From Triplophysa rosa (lineage: Eukaryota > Chordata > Actinopteri > Cypriniformes > Nemacheilidae), in contig NC_079897.1 in NCBI RefSeq assembly GCF_024868665.1, positions 1,458,441-1,522,440 of the forward strand: a stretch of DNA of 64,000 nucleotides. The letters are read 5' to 3'. Every line of letters starts with the position of its first letter. Positions within the stretch are counted from its first letter, which is position 1. Under the pieces are notes generated by a model, which saw only the letters and a program-made list of their open reading frames with translations, did no database searches and was not told the DNA's origin. Positions 12,931 to 39,450 of this stretch are shown here, in pieces. The translations under genes and the position numbers were made by a program.

Positions 12931-13075
12931 GAGTGTTGTTTCTGTTCAAATGAAAAGAATTACTGTCACTATGTGTAATGATTACAACATCTGTATTTTT
13001 TTTCACAGTATAAGTGGATCACCTCCCGTATGAAAAATAGTGTTATGTATTGCAGTAAACCTCCTAGATACTATA

Positions 13076-13278
13076 GGGGCGGTTTCCCGGACAGGGATTA
13101 GTTTAAACCAGGACTAGGCCTTAGTTAAATTAGGATATATAAGTTGTCTTTAAAAACATACTTTATAAAAAACATTACTGGTTTGCATCTTGAGACAAAA
13201 CAATCAAATTGATATATTTTAACATATGTCTGTGTAAGTTGTTTTTGATCAAAACCCTGTCTGGTTAACCACCCCAAA
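13076..13278. mobile_element. Short MITE with GGGCGGTTTCCCGGACAGGG end
   Basis: The left end GGGCGGTTTCCCGGACAGGG and right end CCCTGTCTGGTTAACCACCC form an imperfect inverted repeat around a 200-bp AT-rich body. The left end is a word common in fish genomes. It sits in the dhdds first intron. Confidence 0.6.
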
Positions 13279-13289
13279 GTGTTTTTTAA

Positions 13290-13510
13290 CCCACCTTACT
13301 AGTAAATGCTAGGATATACCTTACTACAGTTTATCAATACACTGTAGTTAAATAAAAAGTGTAGCAATGACTAAAATACACTCACACAGTGTAGTAGTAA
13401 CTATAAAGTACACAGTAGTATATTTTAGTAGTGGTAGCAGTATATCTTATAGTAGTAACTACAATTTACTCTAATTTGCTGTGGTAAATAATAAAGTATA
13501 ACGTTATCAC
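13290..13510. repeat. Diffuse TAGTA/TACTGTAGT-rich repeat
   Basis: Dense ACTGTAGTA, TAGTAGTAACTA and similar words, resembling the sequence at 37208-37440 in ago1 intron 18. Probably an old fish dispersed element; the limits are approximate. Confidence 0.35.
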
Positions 13511-13850
13511 ATTTTTTTTCTTTTGGGCTACTCTGTATGCTGTATCTAGCTCCTTTTGACAGATTACAAATAGCACACGGCTGTCTTCTATAATGACATA
13601 TTTAAATTAATATCTGAATGACAGCATTATTTCTATTACACGTGACCGTACACAAGTGCTCGCGCCCCGATCTTAAATGATCGTGGAACTATTATAATCA
13701 TTAAAGGAGGCTTTTATTCAAACAAATCGAAATCAAACCGTACATTCGCAGATCTTTAAATCATCAAGCTCCAACTCACAGCCTGGTGTGTATGATGACG
13801 TCTTCTTCCCCTGACCGGATGTGACGTGTTATGAACGCGACCGTAAATTG

Positions 13851-14284
13851 CTGTTAGAAGGGATACAGCTACGGCCGGAAGTGGTGCAAAATCTCGCCAT
13901 ATAATTACAATAAATTACATAAGCTAACGCCAACACCTACACCTAACCTTACAATAATAAAAAAATATGAATCAACTGTTTTCAACGTGACAAAAATTAT
14001 GCGGTATTGAAGTGCGCATGCCCAGTGGAGGTAGCTGTATCCCTTCGAGTCAAAACCTAAATTGTGATGGGAGAAACGAGGGCTGTGGGACCGAAATCGC
14101 CCACTATTGCCTACATTACTTCACTAATGTAGTCCACTTTGAGGAGCTGGTGAAAACGATTGAGTAATTTCGGACACTCGGTGCACTGGAAATGCTGAGG
14201 GCGCCATCTTCTGCCGAGACGCGGGAATTCATTCAGCGCGAGCGTCACGATAGATGGCTAGCAGCTAGCCGTGGGTGTACATCG
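13851..14284. other. Spacer with no recognised gene
   Basis: Between the dhdds promoter side and the LINE fragment. It carries moderately GC-rich sequence but no ORF with a family motif. Confidence 0.4.
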
Positions 14285-14975
14285 GTTGTACACTCATCTG
14301 GCTTAAAATTAAATCTCAATAAATGTGAATTAATGCCAATTAATAATTCCCCTCTGTTAACCTTTCATACTATCCCAATTAAAGATACTATCAAATACTT
14401 GGGTATTCATTTACAAAGGACTACACTAGAATGAATAATCTCAATATTTGGAATAATATAGACAATTGAAAAGCTTGCTTGAATCTGTGGTCTCAAAGAG
14501 ATATCTCCATTATTGGACGAATTTTTCTTACAAAAATGGAGTGCATTTCTAGATTTATTTACCCTGCCTACTCAATTTCACTTCCCAAGAATGCCATAAA
14601 AGCTATACTAGGCCAACTTTAATTATATTTGGAAAAGGAAATATGATCAAAGAATACGAGGAAGGAGGTTTAAAAGCCATTGATATTGACTGTATTAATG
14701 AAACTATTAAACTAAACTGTGTAAAATCTTTTTTTAAATACGAAAACAGCTTTTGGTTTCATATACCTTCCCAAATTTTTAGGAAATTGGGAGGTATTCA
14801 TTTCCTCCTTAAATGTGATTATGACCTCAAAAAACCTTTTAATTTTTTTAACCCTTTTAAATTTTCACTTTTTCATCAACAGATGTTAATTCTACTGGAA
14901 ATTGATCTATAAACATAATTTTAGTCCCCATAATATCCCTTTATGGAACTGCAGATATGTAACTATTTAATAAAT
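14285..14975 (+). mobile_element. Degenerate L1/Tx1-like LINE ORF2 fragment
   Basis: Frames on the plus strand encode pieces of a LINE reverse-transcriptase C-terminal region: SGLKLNLNKCELMPI and IKYLGIHLQ near 14300-14430, a GRIFLTKMECISRF-like stretch near 14515-14560 in a shifted frame, then EEGGLKAIDIDCINETIKL and FRKLGGIHFLLKCDYDL at 14643-14912. Word order and spacing match fish L1-type elements. Stops and frame changes show it is dead, and both the 5' part and a poly(A) tail are missing. Confidence 0.75.
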
Positions 14976-15228
14976 TACAGTTAAAGGGACAGTTCATCCA
15001 AAAATGAAAAATCTGTCATCATTTTCTCACCCTCAGGTTGTTTCAAACCTGTATAAATGTCTTTGTTCCAATGAACACAGAGAAAGATATTTGGAAGAAT
15101 GTTAGAAATTTTCAGTTCTGGGACATCATCCTCTACCATAGTAGGAAAAAATATTGTATTTTTTGTTCTGTTGAACACATGATGAGATATTTTGAAGAAT
15201 TTAGGAAAAGAGTTCTCGGGCACCTTTG

Positions 15229-15872
15229 TGTCATGGCTCTGCTTCCTTAGTCATGTTTTTCTTGGTCCTGTAGCAGAGCCATGACAAGGTCTTTGGTTAT
15301 GTGTGGAGAGAAACATATTATTGTCCGTTTGACAATAATATACGTTCTCTCCAGTGTCTTGTCATTGGCCCCATTCCTCTCGTTTCCTTGTCATCTTTCC
15401 CTAAGTGTTTGATTACCCTCACCTGCCCTATGTCGTTATCCCTCGTTTGTTTTCCCTATATATACCCTCTTGTTTCTTTGTCCTGTGCTCTTGTATTGCG
15501 TTGTGCTGGATTGTGTTCCTGGTCCTGTGCTTACCCGTGTTCCTGGTCCTGTGCTTACCCGTGTTCCTGGTCCTGTGCTTACCCGTGTTCCTGTTCCTGT
15601 GCTTACCCGTGTTCCTGTTCCTTGCCTGTTCGTGTCTTGTGAGTTTTGTGCCTTGTATTATTTAAGACGTTTGGTCGTGTCCTTGAGTTTAGTTTATTTG
15701 TCTTGTTTTCATTTTGCCCCCTCTTGGGAAGTCTTTTGTTTTATTTATATTTCTTAGTTCTGTTTTCCCCCATTGTGGGTGTTTCTGTTCTGTTTTGTTG
15801 ATTAAATAAATATATTTAACTCCTTCATCGCCGTTGCCTGCACTTGTGTTCTTCCTTCTGCCAATCCTGACA
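15229..15872 (+). mobile_element. Solo LTR of an LTR retrotransposon
   Basis: A 644-bp block begins TGTCATGGCTCTGC and ends CCAATCCTGACA (TG...CA), with a perfect 5-bp target duplication CTTTG at 15224-15228 and 15873-15877. A TATA-like tract (TATATATA, about 15457-15464) and an AATAAA signal (15805-15810) give its orientation as plus. No internal gag or pol sequence and no second LTR are present, so this is a solo LTR left by LTR-LTR recombination. The plus-strand ORFs inside come from the tandem repeat, not from a gene. Confidence 0.85.
15513..15625 (+). repeat. 24-bp tandem repeat inside the solo LTR
   Basis: Four to five copies of a unit containing TCCTGTGCTTACCCGTGTTC, the later ones with CTGTTC for CTGGTC. 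Because 24 is divisible by 3, all three plus frames stay open, which explains the overlapping short ORFs here. Confidence 0.85.
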
Positions 15873-16054
15873 CTTTGACTACAATTCTTCCTACTATGGT
15901 AGTCAATGATGTCCCGCAACTGCAAATGACTGACATTCTTCCAAATATCTTTCTTTGTGTTCATCGGAACAAAGTAATTTTTACAGGTATGAAATTACAT
16001 GAGCGTGAGTAAATGACGATAGAATTTTCATTTTTGGAGGAACTATCCGTTTAA

Positions 16055-16675
16055 TGATTCACTTTTTGCAACACAACCTCTTTTTGAAGCACTGATTCGA
16101 AACAAAAGATTCCTAAAGGTTTTGAAGCTTCATGAAGCAGTGTTTCGAAAACAAGAAGGATGTTTTTTCAACTTTGATTTTCTATTTCGGTTTACAAATA
16201 TTCGAAAAATACACGTTTTACGTGTTTATAGACTATCAAGAAAAAAAGTCTTTATAGACTGAACAGCAACAATAAAACAGATAACAAGAAGAATGTTGTT
16301 TGAGTTCAAAGTAACAAGGTGTTTTTCAATTGTCCGTCCGGCTTAGAAAGGCCAATGTAATGCAATATAAGACCAATGCCGCCTTTGTTTCATCTATAAC
16401 ATTTTCCCAACGAAATAATTGTCTAAAAACACTCCTATTCATTTTCATTGATTGAATAGAAATGACGAATATAAAAATCCGTGCACATTATAGCTACACT
16501 TAATCAGAAATGTTCTGTCGATTTATGTTACCCATCAGATTTTGCTACCCTGAATTTGAGATTGGGTTGGGGTAACTTAGTTTTAGGGGTTGGGGGAGGG
16601 GTTAGTCCTGTTTTGTATGGAGGCGTCAAAATTCGACAGGGTAGCACAATTCGTCAGAACTCCGGCTCTATGGGC
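16055..16675. other. Spacer with a small MITE-like piece
   Basis: No gene seen. Near 16540-16652, TTTGCTACCCTGAATTTGAG and AATTCGACAGGGTAGCAC form a partial inverted repeat around about 110 bp, compatible with a short MITE. Confidence 0.35.
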
Positions 16676-17833
16676 AAGGGTGGGCTGAGCCCACCTAAAC
16701 GTCTGTCTCGCCCACCCAATGAGAATAAAAAACAACACCAAAAACGCATTATTTTCTATTGGCTGAAAGCAAGGCCAGGCTTCACTCACAGAGAGTCTTT
16801 AGTTTGTAAGCATGAGACCGAGCGCATTTAGGCCACGCCCCATGAAAACAATCCAACCCTCTCCATTCTATTGCGGGAAGCTGCCTCCTTGTCATTTCTG
16901 ACTGGTTATAACAAACAAAAAAGACCAATGTTCAAAATCTGCTGTGTAACAAGGTGTACAGTAAACAAGCTCCCGCTTCAGACATAAATCTCCCTCCATC
17001 TCAAACACCTCAATTCATGCTGCAGGTGGTAGCGAAACAGAGTTTAGTAGTTTAGGCGGACCTCATATACAACAGCACATGATGTAAAGTTCATTGTGCA
17101 GTGTAATCATGCAGATTCATTCATTAAAACGGTAGTTTTTTGCGAAATTAAACAGAAGTCAGTGATCGTTCAGTGATGGGAAATGTTCTTAGACCGCTTT
17201 CTTATTTATGTCCAGTTTACATAACCGCTTTATTAATACGTAAACATCAATAAAATCAAACGCTCACAATTACTAAATAAAAGGCAATAATCAACAATAA
17301 TGATTTTTGTTTTAATCTTTTCGTCTTCTGTAATGCATGCATGTTTTTTATATTTATATAACATCATAAATCATTTAAAACCTGCATGCAGTCGTATATT
17401 TCAGTGTTTGTTCCAACAAAACCAAACCTCAAGAGTGACAAACAACAGCAATATGAAAGACTGAGAGCATGAGAATGAACTCGTTAAAAAAATCAGGGTT
17501 CATAAAACATTCTTTTTTACTTTTTCTCATACGTGTACAAACATTAGTTTTGTGTTGTTTAAAACTAAATATGAACTTGGGTTTTTTTGTTGCGATTTTT
17601 CCGTTTTAAAAACGCAGATCATCTTTTTTGTTGTTTGACCTGTTTTCTCCAGTTCATTTTCAATTTGGGAGAAATGTTGTCAGAAGTTCACAGATATAAA
17701 CAAAAATGATCATTTTACCAAAACACATTGCTATCAGAAAAAAATAAAATACTTTTGAAATGGTCTCTTAATTTTTTCTCCGGTGTATGTGCGGGGGTAT
17801 ATGCCCACCCAGAATATCTGCTAGCCCACCCTT
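16676..17833. mobile_element. Possible DNA transposon with AAGGGTGGGCT inverted ends
   Basis: The left end AAGGGTGGGCTGAGCCCACC is matched by AGCCCACCCTT on the right, about 1.15 kb apart, with extra GCCCACCC words just inside both ends. No transposase ORF is visible and no clear target duplication was found. It directly abuts the next element at 17843. Confidence 0.45.
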
Positions 17834-18495
17834 CTGCACCTGCACTCTTAAAAGAAATGGTTCTATTTAGAACCAGAAATGGTTCTATCACTTGCTTCAT
17901 ATATGGAACCCCAAAATGGTTCTATATTGAACCAACTTAATGGGTTCAATAAAAAGAACCCCAAATGGTTCGTTGAATCCAAGCTAAATGGTTCTTTATA
18001 GAACCATTAAAGGTTCTTTATTATTATGAGTTATTTATTATTGATAATAAATTATAGCCAATCCAGACAATTCAAAAAGTTTATATTTATTCATTTTATT
18101 ATGTAAAAGTTTAAAATCACATCTCTGTACTCTGTATTAGACAGAAAAACTTTAAGTTATTTTACATTTAAAATGTTTCATTACATTCAACCATTTAGTT
18201 TTAATAATTTCCATTAAGCATTTTCACATTTTAATAAACATACGCATAAGCTTGTTTTTGCACTGCATGTACATAAACAAACACATTTTAAAATTGCATC
18301 TCTGTATTAAAGAGCTAAACTTTACACTTTAATTACATTGCATTCAACCATTTTGTTTAAATTATTCACTTTTTTTATAAACATACATAAGCTTGTTTAA
18401 GTACAGTACTTAACTTTATGCATCTCTGAAATGAGGAAAAGAATCACAATGCAGATAAAAACATTTCATGAACAATTAAAACATATTAAATAGCA

Positions 18496-19592
18496 CTACA
18501 ATTTACACAAGTTGATTGTACAGTACATTTTTAGTACAGGTATTGGTGTTCTTGTGTCGTGAGGAGACTTAAGTTTAAGCAAATATTTTTGAATAAAAGT
18601 CATTGTGTTCTTAATGGCAACTGAACATTGAAAAGAAAATAGACCGCAAACAGGCATTCCACAGCCTGTGTCATGTCAATGTCTGCCTCTCTTATGATGT
18701 TCACGTTGTCCATTATAATGCTGACACTTTCAGCTTTGAGGGTATCAGGAGAGCCGTTAAACACTATGGTTGGTGTAGGACCTTTGGGTTCCTGTAAAAC
18801 AAACATGAACCGTTCCTTTATTTAAAGTCAAGTGACTCAAATGTAAATAAAACTACAGAAGACTATACTTACAATATTTACACTGTAGAGGAAGCTGGCG
18901 TTTTCTTTAAATAATGCTGGCAATAAAATGAGTGCAGCACTCCTAACAAGACCTACAAACAGATACAAATTATTGTACATTAGGTACAGAAATCAACTAA
19001 AGGGATCGTTTACTCAAAAATTAAAATTCATTCACTCACTCTCTTGTAATTTCAAACCTATATGGTTTTATTTCTTCAGCAGAAAACAAAAATATATATA
19101 TTTTTAAGAACGTTGGTAACTGAACAACGCTGATAGCCATTTACTTCTATTGGACACAAAACCAATGCAGGTCAATGGGCACCGTCGTTGTTCAGTTACC
19201 AGCCTTTTTCGAAATATCTTCTGTTGTGTTCTGGTGAACAAAGTCATACAGGTTTGAAATGACAAGAGAGTGAGTAAATGATGGCAGAATTTTTCATTTT
19301 TGGGTAAACTTTAATAATACTAAAATTATTTCACATTTTCTCTAATACAATTTATAGGTGCTACAATGTTTACATTGACAGTGCAGATAATGCAACTTTA
19401 CACTGGGCAAGGAACAAATATGATGTAGTTACCTTCTGTGGTTTCCTCTGCTGGTCCAATGAGATTGGCATAGAGTTTCCTTTGACTTCCTTCTTTTGCA
19501 CTCCTGATGATGTTTGGGGCCATTTCATTTAGAGATGTTTCCATGTTCTTCGCCAAGTCTGTTCCAAACCTCATTGTCATTTCATGCAGCAT
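18496..19592 (-). pseudogene. Decayed fish-type uncharacterised gene inside the GGTTCT element
   Basis: Three minus-strand exons join in frame with GT-AG borders: 19592-19433 (MLHEMTMRFGTDLAKN...), 18952-18873 (LVRSAALILLPALFKENA) and 18791 downward (EPKGPTPTIVFNG... to YFLFNVQ). From memory they resemble the C-terminal half of a large fish family of uncharacterised proteins ending in an FN-x-x-YP ... TLxFIQK motif. In the visible frame a stop follows soon after FNVQ (18602-18600), but a one-base frame change continues as KNTMTFIQKYLLKLK, the expected family ending, to a stop at 18498-18496. I therefore read this as a frameshifted copy. An upstream coding exon with the N-terminal domain was not found; 19600-20640 contains a dispersed repeat (about 19996-20120). 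Function unknown. Confidence 0.5.
18996..19314. mobile_element. Palindromic MITE (TTAAAGGGAT...CATTTTTGGGT type)
   Basis: Left arm AAAGGGATCGTTTACTC, right arm TTCATTTTTGGGTAAACTTT; inner arms pair over GGTAACTGAACAACG and CGTTGTTCAGTTACC. It lies in an intron of the embedded pseudogene, so it arrived after the host element. Confidence 0.75.
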
Positions 19593-20639
19593 CTTAAACA
19601 CAAAAAAATTGTTTACTTCAGGTGCATATATCCAAATTACACACTATCAGACAAACAAGTTACTTAAAAGTCAGCATGAATTGGAGGCTGCAATTGACTA
19701 TAGTGATGTATTTTCCGAAACAAAATGTTCAATTAGAAAAATAGTGTGCGTGGTAATCAAAATGACTCCAGGCGTTGAATCCCACATGATAAAATAACTT
19801 GATTAGAAATAGAGTAGACATCTGGATCATATTTTCTATTCCATTTGCAATTCATTTGTGAAATTTCATTTAAAAAATTGACATTTCTGAGTAACCAACA
19901 TATACGCAGACTCGGTGCGGATACGAACGCTGCAGAGCACTGCAATCGTACAGCTTTAATGCAGACCGGCGGGAAGTTCTCAGCTGTGGCCAGCAGTGTC
20001 CACTTTCCTTCAGAGTTTAGCTCCAACCCTAATAAAACACTCCTGAACAAGCTAATCAAAATCTTCAGGATTACTGAAGAGTAACAGGCAGGCAGTTAAG
20101 TTTGATCAGGGTTGGAGGAGCCTGACAGCACGAAAATGGACCGTGCGGGCCGCGGCCCAAACTTAAGAACTTCTACACCTGTTAACATAGGCCTGTGAAA
20201 AAATACTCACGGAGTATGTATAAAACTGTGACAAACGTTCACATATCATATCCCTCCGTCTTCCACCCGGTTTGCTTTTATCGTTATCTTACCGTTAACG
20301 AACAGCGACCACGCGCTTCATTGAAATTACGCTTCTGTCTATCTCGTCGCCTTATAACACAGCTGTCTTATATTGCCAATTTAATTAACAATGACAAGTA
20401 AATAAAGGGAAAATGTAACTTAATTCATTAAAAACAGGAGCAAAATCAGTTTAACAGCACTTTCTGACCCGACGGCTGACGAAGCCCGTCAGTGCTAACG
20501 TTACCAGCAGTATTTTTAACTGAGGTAAATATTATATTTAGTATAACTATTTAACACTAGGGCTACTCTAACAAATATAAATATCAACTTATTATACTAA
20601 ATATTTCGGTAATATAGTTTCAAAAATGTAAAAACTTTA

Positions 20640-20770
20640 CTTACCCGAGGGTATGAACGGGCAGAAATGGCGGACTCCTCAGTTTTAAAAATAAACTGTC
20701 ACTGTCTCGAGGTTCATCTTCGCCAATCCACCAATAGGAATTCGAGGATGGTGCAACACATAATACGCCA
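20640..20770 (-). promoter_or_regulatory. Probable non-coding first exon and promoter of the embedded gene
   Basis: On the minus strand, CATACCCTCGG is followed by a consensus donor GTAAGT (about 20642). Just upstream are inverted CCAAT boxes (CCAATCCACCAAT on the plus strand). This looks like the 5' exon and start region of the gene whose later exons lie at 18.5-19.6 kb. Inference from signals only. Confidence 0.4.
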
Positions 20771-21991
20771 CCAGAGGGTATTTTTGCGATTATTTGTTTT
20801 TAATGCCCCCTTTGGATTAAATTAAACATTGACAATATGATATGGTACAAAATAAAGAAAACACCTGGATATACAAAATGATTTACCAAAAAGGCAAACA
20901 ATAATGTATTAGGAAATGTATTATGCTTGCATAAATTTTTTTACAGGAAATAAACAGTACACTTTATATTAATTTTATAATACAATATTAATATTTCGTT
21001 GACTCTTGTTTTTGACCACAGCAGTCACTCTCCTTTTTGACACAAAATGTGTTGTGTAGGTCTATAATTATTGTGTTATCTTTAGTTTACACTTCAGTCA
21101 CAAAACATGAATTATAGAACCATTTTATTAAAAAGGTTCTTTGCCCTCCAAGGGTTCTACATAGAACCTTTTTTTTGGTAAAAGGTTCTATTTGCCAAGT
21201 ACAGAACCCCAGGGTTCTATATAGAACCTAAAGGAACCTTTTTTTTTTAGAGTGGATGGTACCGGGCCTGCATTTAATGATTATTGTGTGATACCCAATC
21301 TGTAGATCTGTTGACATCATAGGTTTTAGATTGTATTATGGGAACATAAGGAAAACTTCATTTCATTGTACTTATTCTACAGAGATATTTTTTTGGCAAA
21401 GTACACCCATGGGTGCAGAAGAAGACTGTACATTTATAATCCATATCTACTAAAAACTAATACTAATTTTGCTATGTTATGTAATATATATAATATAATT
21501 TTGCAAAGTATATGAACAATTAGATTTGTTTTGTGAAAGGAAAACACGTGAAAGGGAAAAAACACTACTCATTTATTTTTGTGGACTTGTGGTTGACATT
21601 ACAGGCCACCTGCCTTATCAAAACCACTCAGTGGTGCATTATTAGTATGTCATGTTAACAGTTTATATTATATAATATTTGATTATATTTATATTATAGA
21701 GTAGTTTGTATTATATTGTTCATTAAAAGTTTTGGTACTGTGTTGTTGGGTCATCAATTGATGTTCAGTGTACCATCGCTCTGGGTCTTGAAGCAAAACC
21801 ACTTGAGAAATACAGGTTTGTACTGTGCATGTGTAATTTCTCTTCATCTCTTTAGTACAGAGAACAATACTGTGCATTGTGTTATATACTGCATAATAAA
21901 ACAATGAAATGGATTATGTATTATTTACTATAAATTATTTTGGTTTTATTGGAAACTATAATGCTCTCTGGGTCTATGTGACGCATGGAAG

Positions 21992-22362
21992 TTAAAGGGA
22001 TACTTCACCCAAAAACGAAAATTCTGTCATTTACTCACCTTCGAGTTGTTCAAAATCAGAATAAATTTCTTTGTTCTGATGAACACAGAGAAAGATATTT
22101 GTAAGAATGCTTATAACCAGACAGATTTGGCCCCCCATTGACTACCATAGTAGGAAAAAAATACAACGGTAGTCAAAAGTGCCCCAGAACTAAGGTATTT
22201 TTTCCTACTATGGGAGTCAATGGGAGCAAAATCTGTTTGGTTATAAGCATTTTTCCAAACATCTTTCTCTGTGTTTATCAGAACAAAGAAATGTATACAG
22301 ATTTGGAACTCGAAGGTGAGTAAATGACAGAATTTTCATTTTTGGGTGAACTATCACTTTCA
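21992..22362. mobile_element. Palindromic MITE, complete copy
   Basis: Begins TTAAAGGGATACTTCACCC, ends TTTTTGGGTGAACTATCAC. The arms pair almost along their whole length: CTTATAACCAGACAGATTT against AAATCTGTTTGGTTATAAG, and CCATTGACTACCATAGTAGG against CCTACTATGGGAGTCAATGG. The transcript would fold into a long hairpin. It lies upstream of ago1. The flanking sequence 21255-21991 shows no gene. Confidence 0.85.
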
Positions 22363-22489
22363 TAACACCATCAAGACCCAAAACACACAACATAAAGGAA
22401 TTTTGTAATGTAAACCGCTAATAGTTCTTAATGAGATTTGTAATTCAAACATTAGAATTTCTAGTGTTAGCTTAGCATTCAATAAACGG

Positions 22490-22985
22490 TCCCTGGTCTA
22501 AATGAATAAACGTGATATTTCATCGCCCAGTAGAGGGCGAGAACCAAACAGACCGCCAACAGTCAAGAATTTCAACAGTGGGAGGAGGAGAAGAAGAAGA
22601 AAAAGGGCTCTCGGTCTATAGGGGGTGACGGACGGGTCGACCGTTTTTGTTCCGCTGGGGAGTCCTGCTTGAACGGTGAGCAGGTGCCACAACACCCGAA
22701 GCCCAACAGCTCGACGAGCCACACCGACCCGGGCCATCCAGCCACGGACTGACCGAGCCCTGAGCAGGCGGGTCACCGCAGGCAGTCTTACGGATCGGAA
22801 CCAAGCAGCTTTTGTCTGCCTCCAACTCCTGCGGGTCTGGGGGCTCCAGCAGGGGCGGCGGAGACGATCCCGCACGCCCAGGGAAGGAGGCTGGAAGTCG
22901 GAGAGGGTGCCAGCCTGCAGGGCCGGGGCGCCGTGGCGAGTGAACGTCCGGGCTGTGGTGAACCCTTTGCGGATAAGTGGATGGG
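22490..22985 (+). promoter_or_regulatory. ago1: ago1 promoter and 5' UTR (CpG-rich)
   Basis: A sharp rise in GC and CpG against AT-rich flanks ends at the ago1 start codon and continues a little into intron 1. A GA-rich tract (GGGAGGAGGAGAAGAAGAAG) lies at about 22580. No TATA box is obvious, as usual for CpG-island promoters. Overlapping ORFs on both strands here reflect high GC. The transcription start cannot be fixed by eye. Confidence 0.6.
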
Positions 22986-38421
<15,436 letters not shown>

Positions 38422-39123
38422 GACAGAGAGGTTTCTGTACCACACCCCGCCGGGTCACCACACTCCCCCTCGAGCCAGTAAACTGGGTGCTAGCAGCTCT
38501 ATGAAGCCCACTAACGTGAACAGAACTGAATACGGAGTCTCACACTTTGAGTTTTGTTGAATCCGGCTGACCTATGCTCTTTTTTTTAATTTAACGGTGT
38601 ATTATTGTATACTACCTTCGCACTCCCACATGTACGTTCGTATGCAATACGGAGGGAAGGAATGCAGACAAACTCGTCGTTTTGTAAGCAACCACAAAGA
38701 TGCCTCTTAATCTGTACGTCCGGCCGATGTGGAGGAAATGTTTTACTCATTGCATTTTGAACGAGGGTATTTTTTTTATTGTGACTTTCCTTTTATTTGT
38801 TTTTTATTATTCTGTTTTTGTGAAATACGTGGTACATTAGCACTTAGTTTTAGTTGAAAGACGCCACGAGCCCAGCATTTATAGTCTGTGAAGCTGCAAG
38901 CGCGCAGACGCTGATGGACTGTAGCAGGTGTCTCTCCAGCGTTTCGCAGTGGTGTCACGGGTGTAGCCAAGCGTATTTAGATTTTCCTCATTAGTTAAGA
39001 GCGGCTGAATTAGCATAGATGGACCACAGAGTGCGTTAACTGTACTGGCATCAGCATTACACCGAAACCAGCATTATGCACCAGCCGAATGCAATGCCAA
39101 CTCTTCAAAGCGGCTCTTGTCTT

Positions 39124-39349
39124 TTAAAGGGATAGTTCACCCAAAGATTTAAATTCTTTCATCGTTTATTCACCCTCGTGTCGTTCTAAACCTGTATGAC
39201 TTTCTTTTGCATTTCTGACTTTCTATATTGAACCTCATTGACACAAAACCACAGAGACATTTCTCAAAATATCTTCTTTTGTGTTCCACTGACGAAAGAG
39301 TCACATACAGGTTTTATATGACGTGAGGGTGAATAAACTGTCCCTTTAA
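39124..39349. mobile_element. Palindromic MITE in the ago1 3' region
   Basis: Begins TTAAAGGGATAGTTCACCC and ends GGTGAATAAACTGTCCCTTT; inner words TCACCCTCGTGTCGTTC and ACGTGAGGGTGAATAA pair. If transcribed as part of the ago1 3' UTR it would form a hairpin. Confidence 0.8.
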
Positions 39350-39450
39350 CATGCATTTTTGTTCTGCATGTGATTCAGCCGTGCTCCTTGAACAGAGTTT
39401 GTTGCTCGTCTTGTCATGAACGTTCTGGTACACGTAACTCTTCCTCCACC

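Larger units (their letters stand above)
12931..13850 (-). promoter_or_regulatory. dhdds: dhdds 5' UTR, first intron and probable promoter
   Basis: The ATG exon begins after an acceptor (TTTGAACAG) with about 11 nt of 5' UTR at 12931-12941. A candidate donor for a non-coding first exon (GGCT then GTGAGT, minus strand) lies at 13774-13780, which would put the start site at about 13.80-13.85 kb, near a TGACGTC word. The intron contains a MITE and a TACTGTAGTA-type repeat. Exon 1 is inference; the ATG exon acceptor is directly visible. Confidence 0.45.
14981..16054. mobile_element. Palindromic cyprinid MITE split by a solo LTR
   Basis: The left arm begins TTAAAGGGACAGTTCATCC; the right arm ends with a diverged copy of ATTTTTGGGTGAACTATCC then GTTTAA. 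Inner arms carry the usual paired words (ATCCTCTACCATAGTAGG against CCTACTATGGTAGTCAATGA). Removing the insertion at 15229-15872 plus one target copy restores one roughly 430-bp palindrome, so the MITE is older than the LTR. It belongs to the same family as copies near 18996, 21992, 28062, 39124 and 50126. Confidence 0.8.
17843..21254. mobile_element. 3.4-kb inverted-repeat element with GGTTCT-rich ends carrying a gene
   Basis: The left end CACTCTTAAAAGAAATGGTT and the right end, read from the other strand, CACTCTAAAAAAAAAAGGTT form a terminal inverted repeat. Just inside, both subterminal regions (17855-18015 and 21115-21240) carry many GGTTCTA/TAGAACC words, a nested palindromic architecture. 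A clear target duplication is not visible (CCTG against GATG). The interior holds a decayed minus-strand multi-exon gene with its own GC-richer, CCAAT-containing 5' region. The superfamily is not determined. Confidence 0.6.

Noticed and set aside
15301..15757. Cys/Leu-rich ORFs in three plus frames
   Set aside because: All lie in the solo LTR and reflect its 24-bp tandem repeat.
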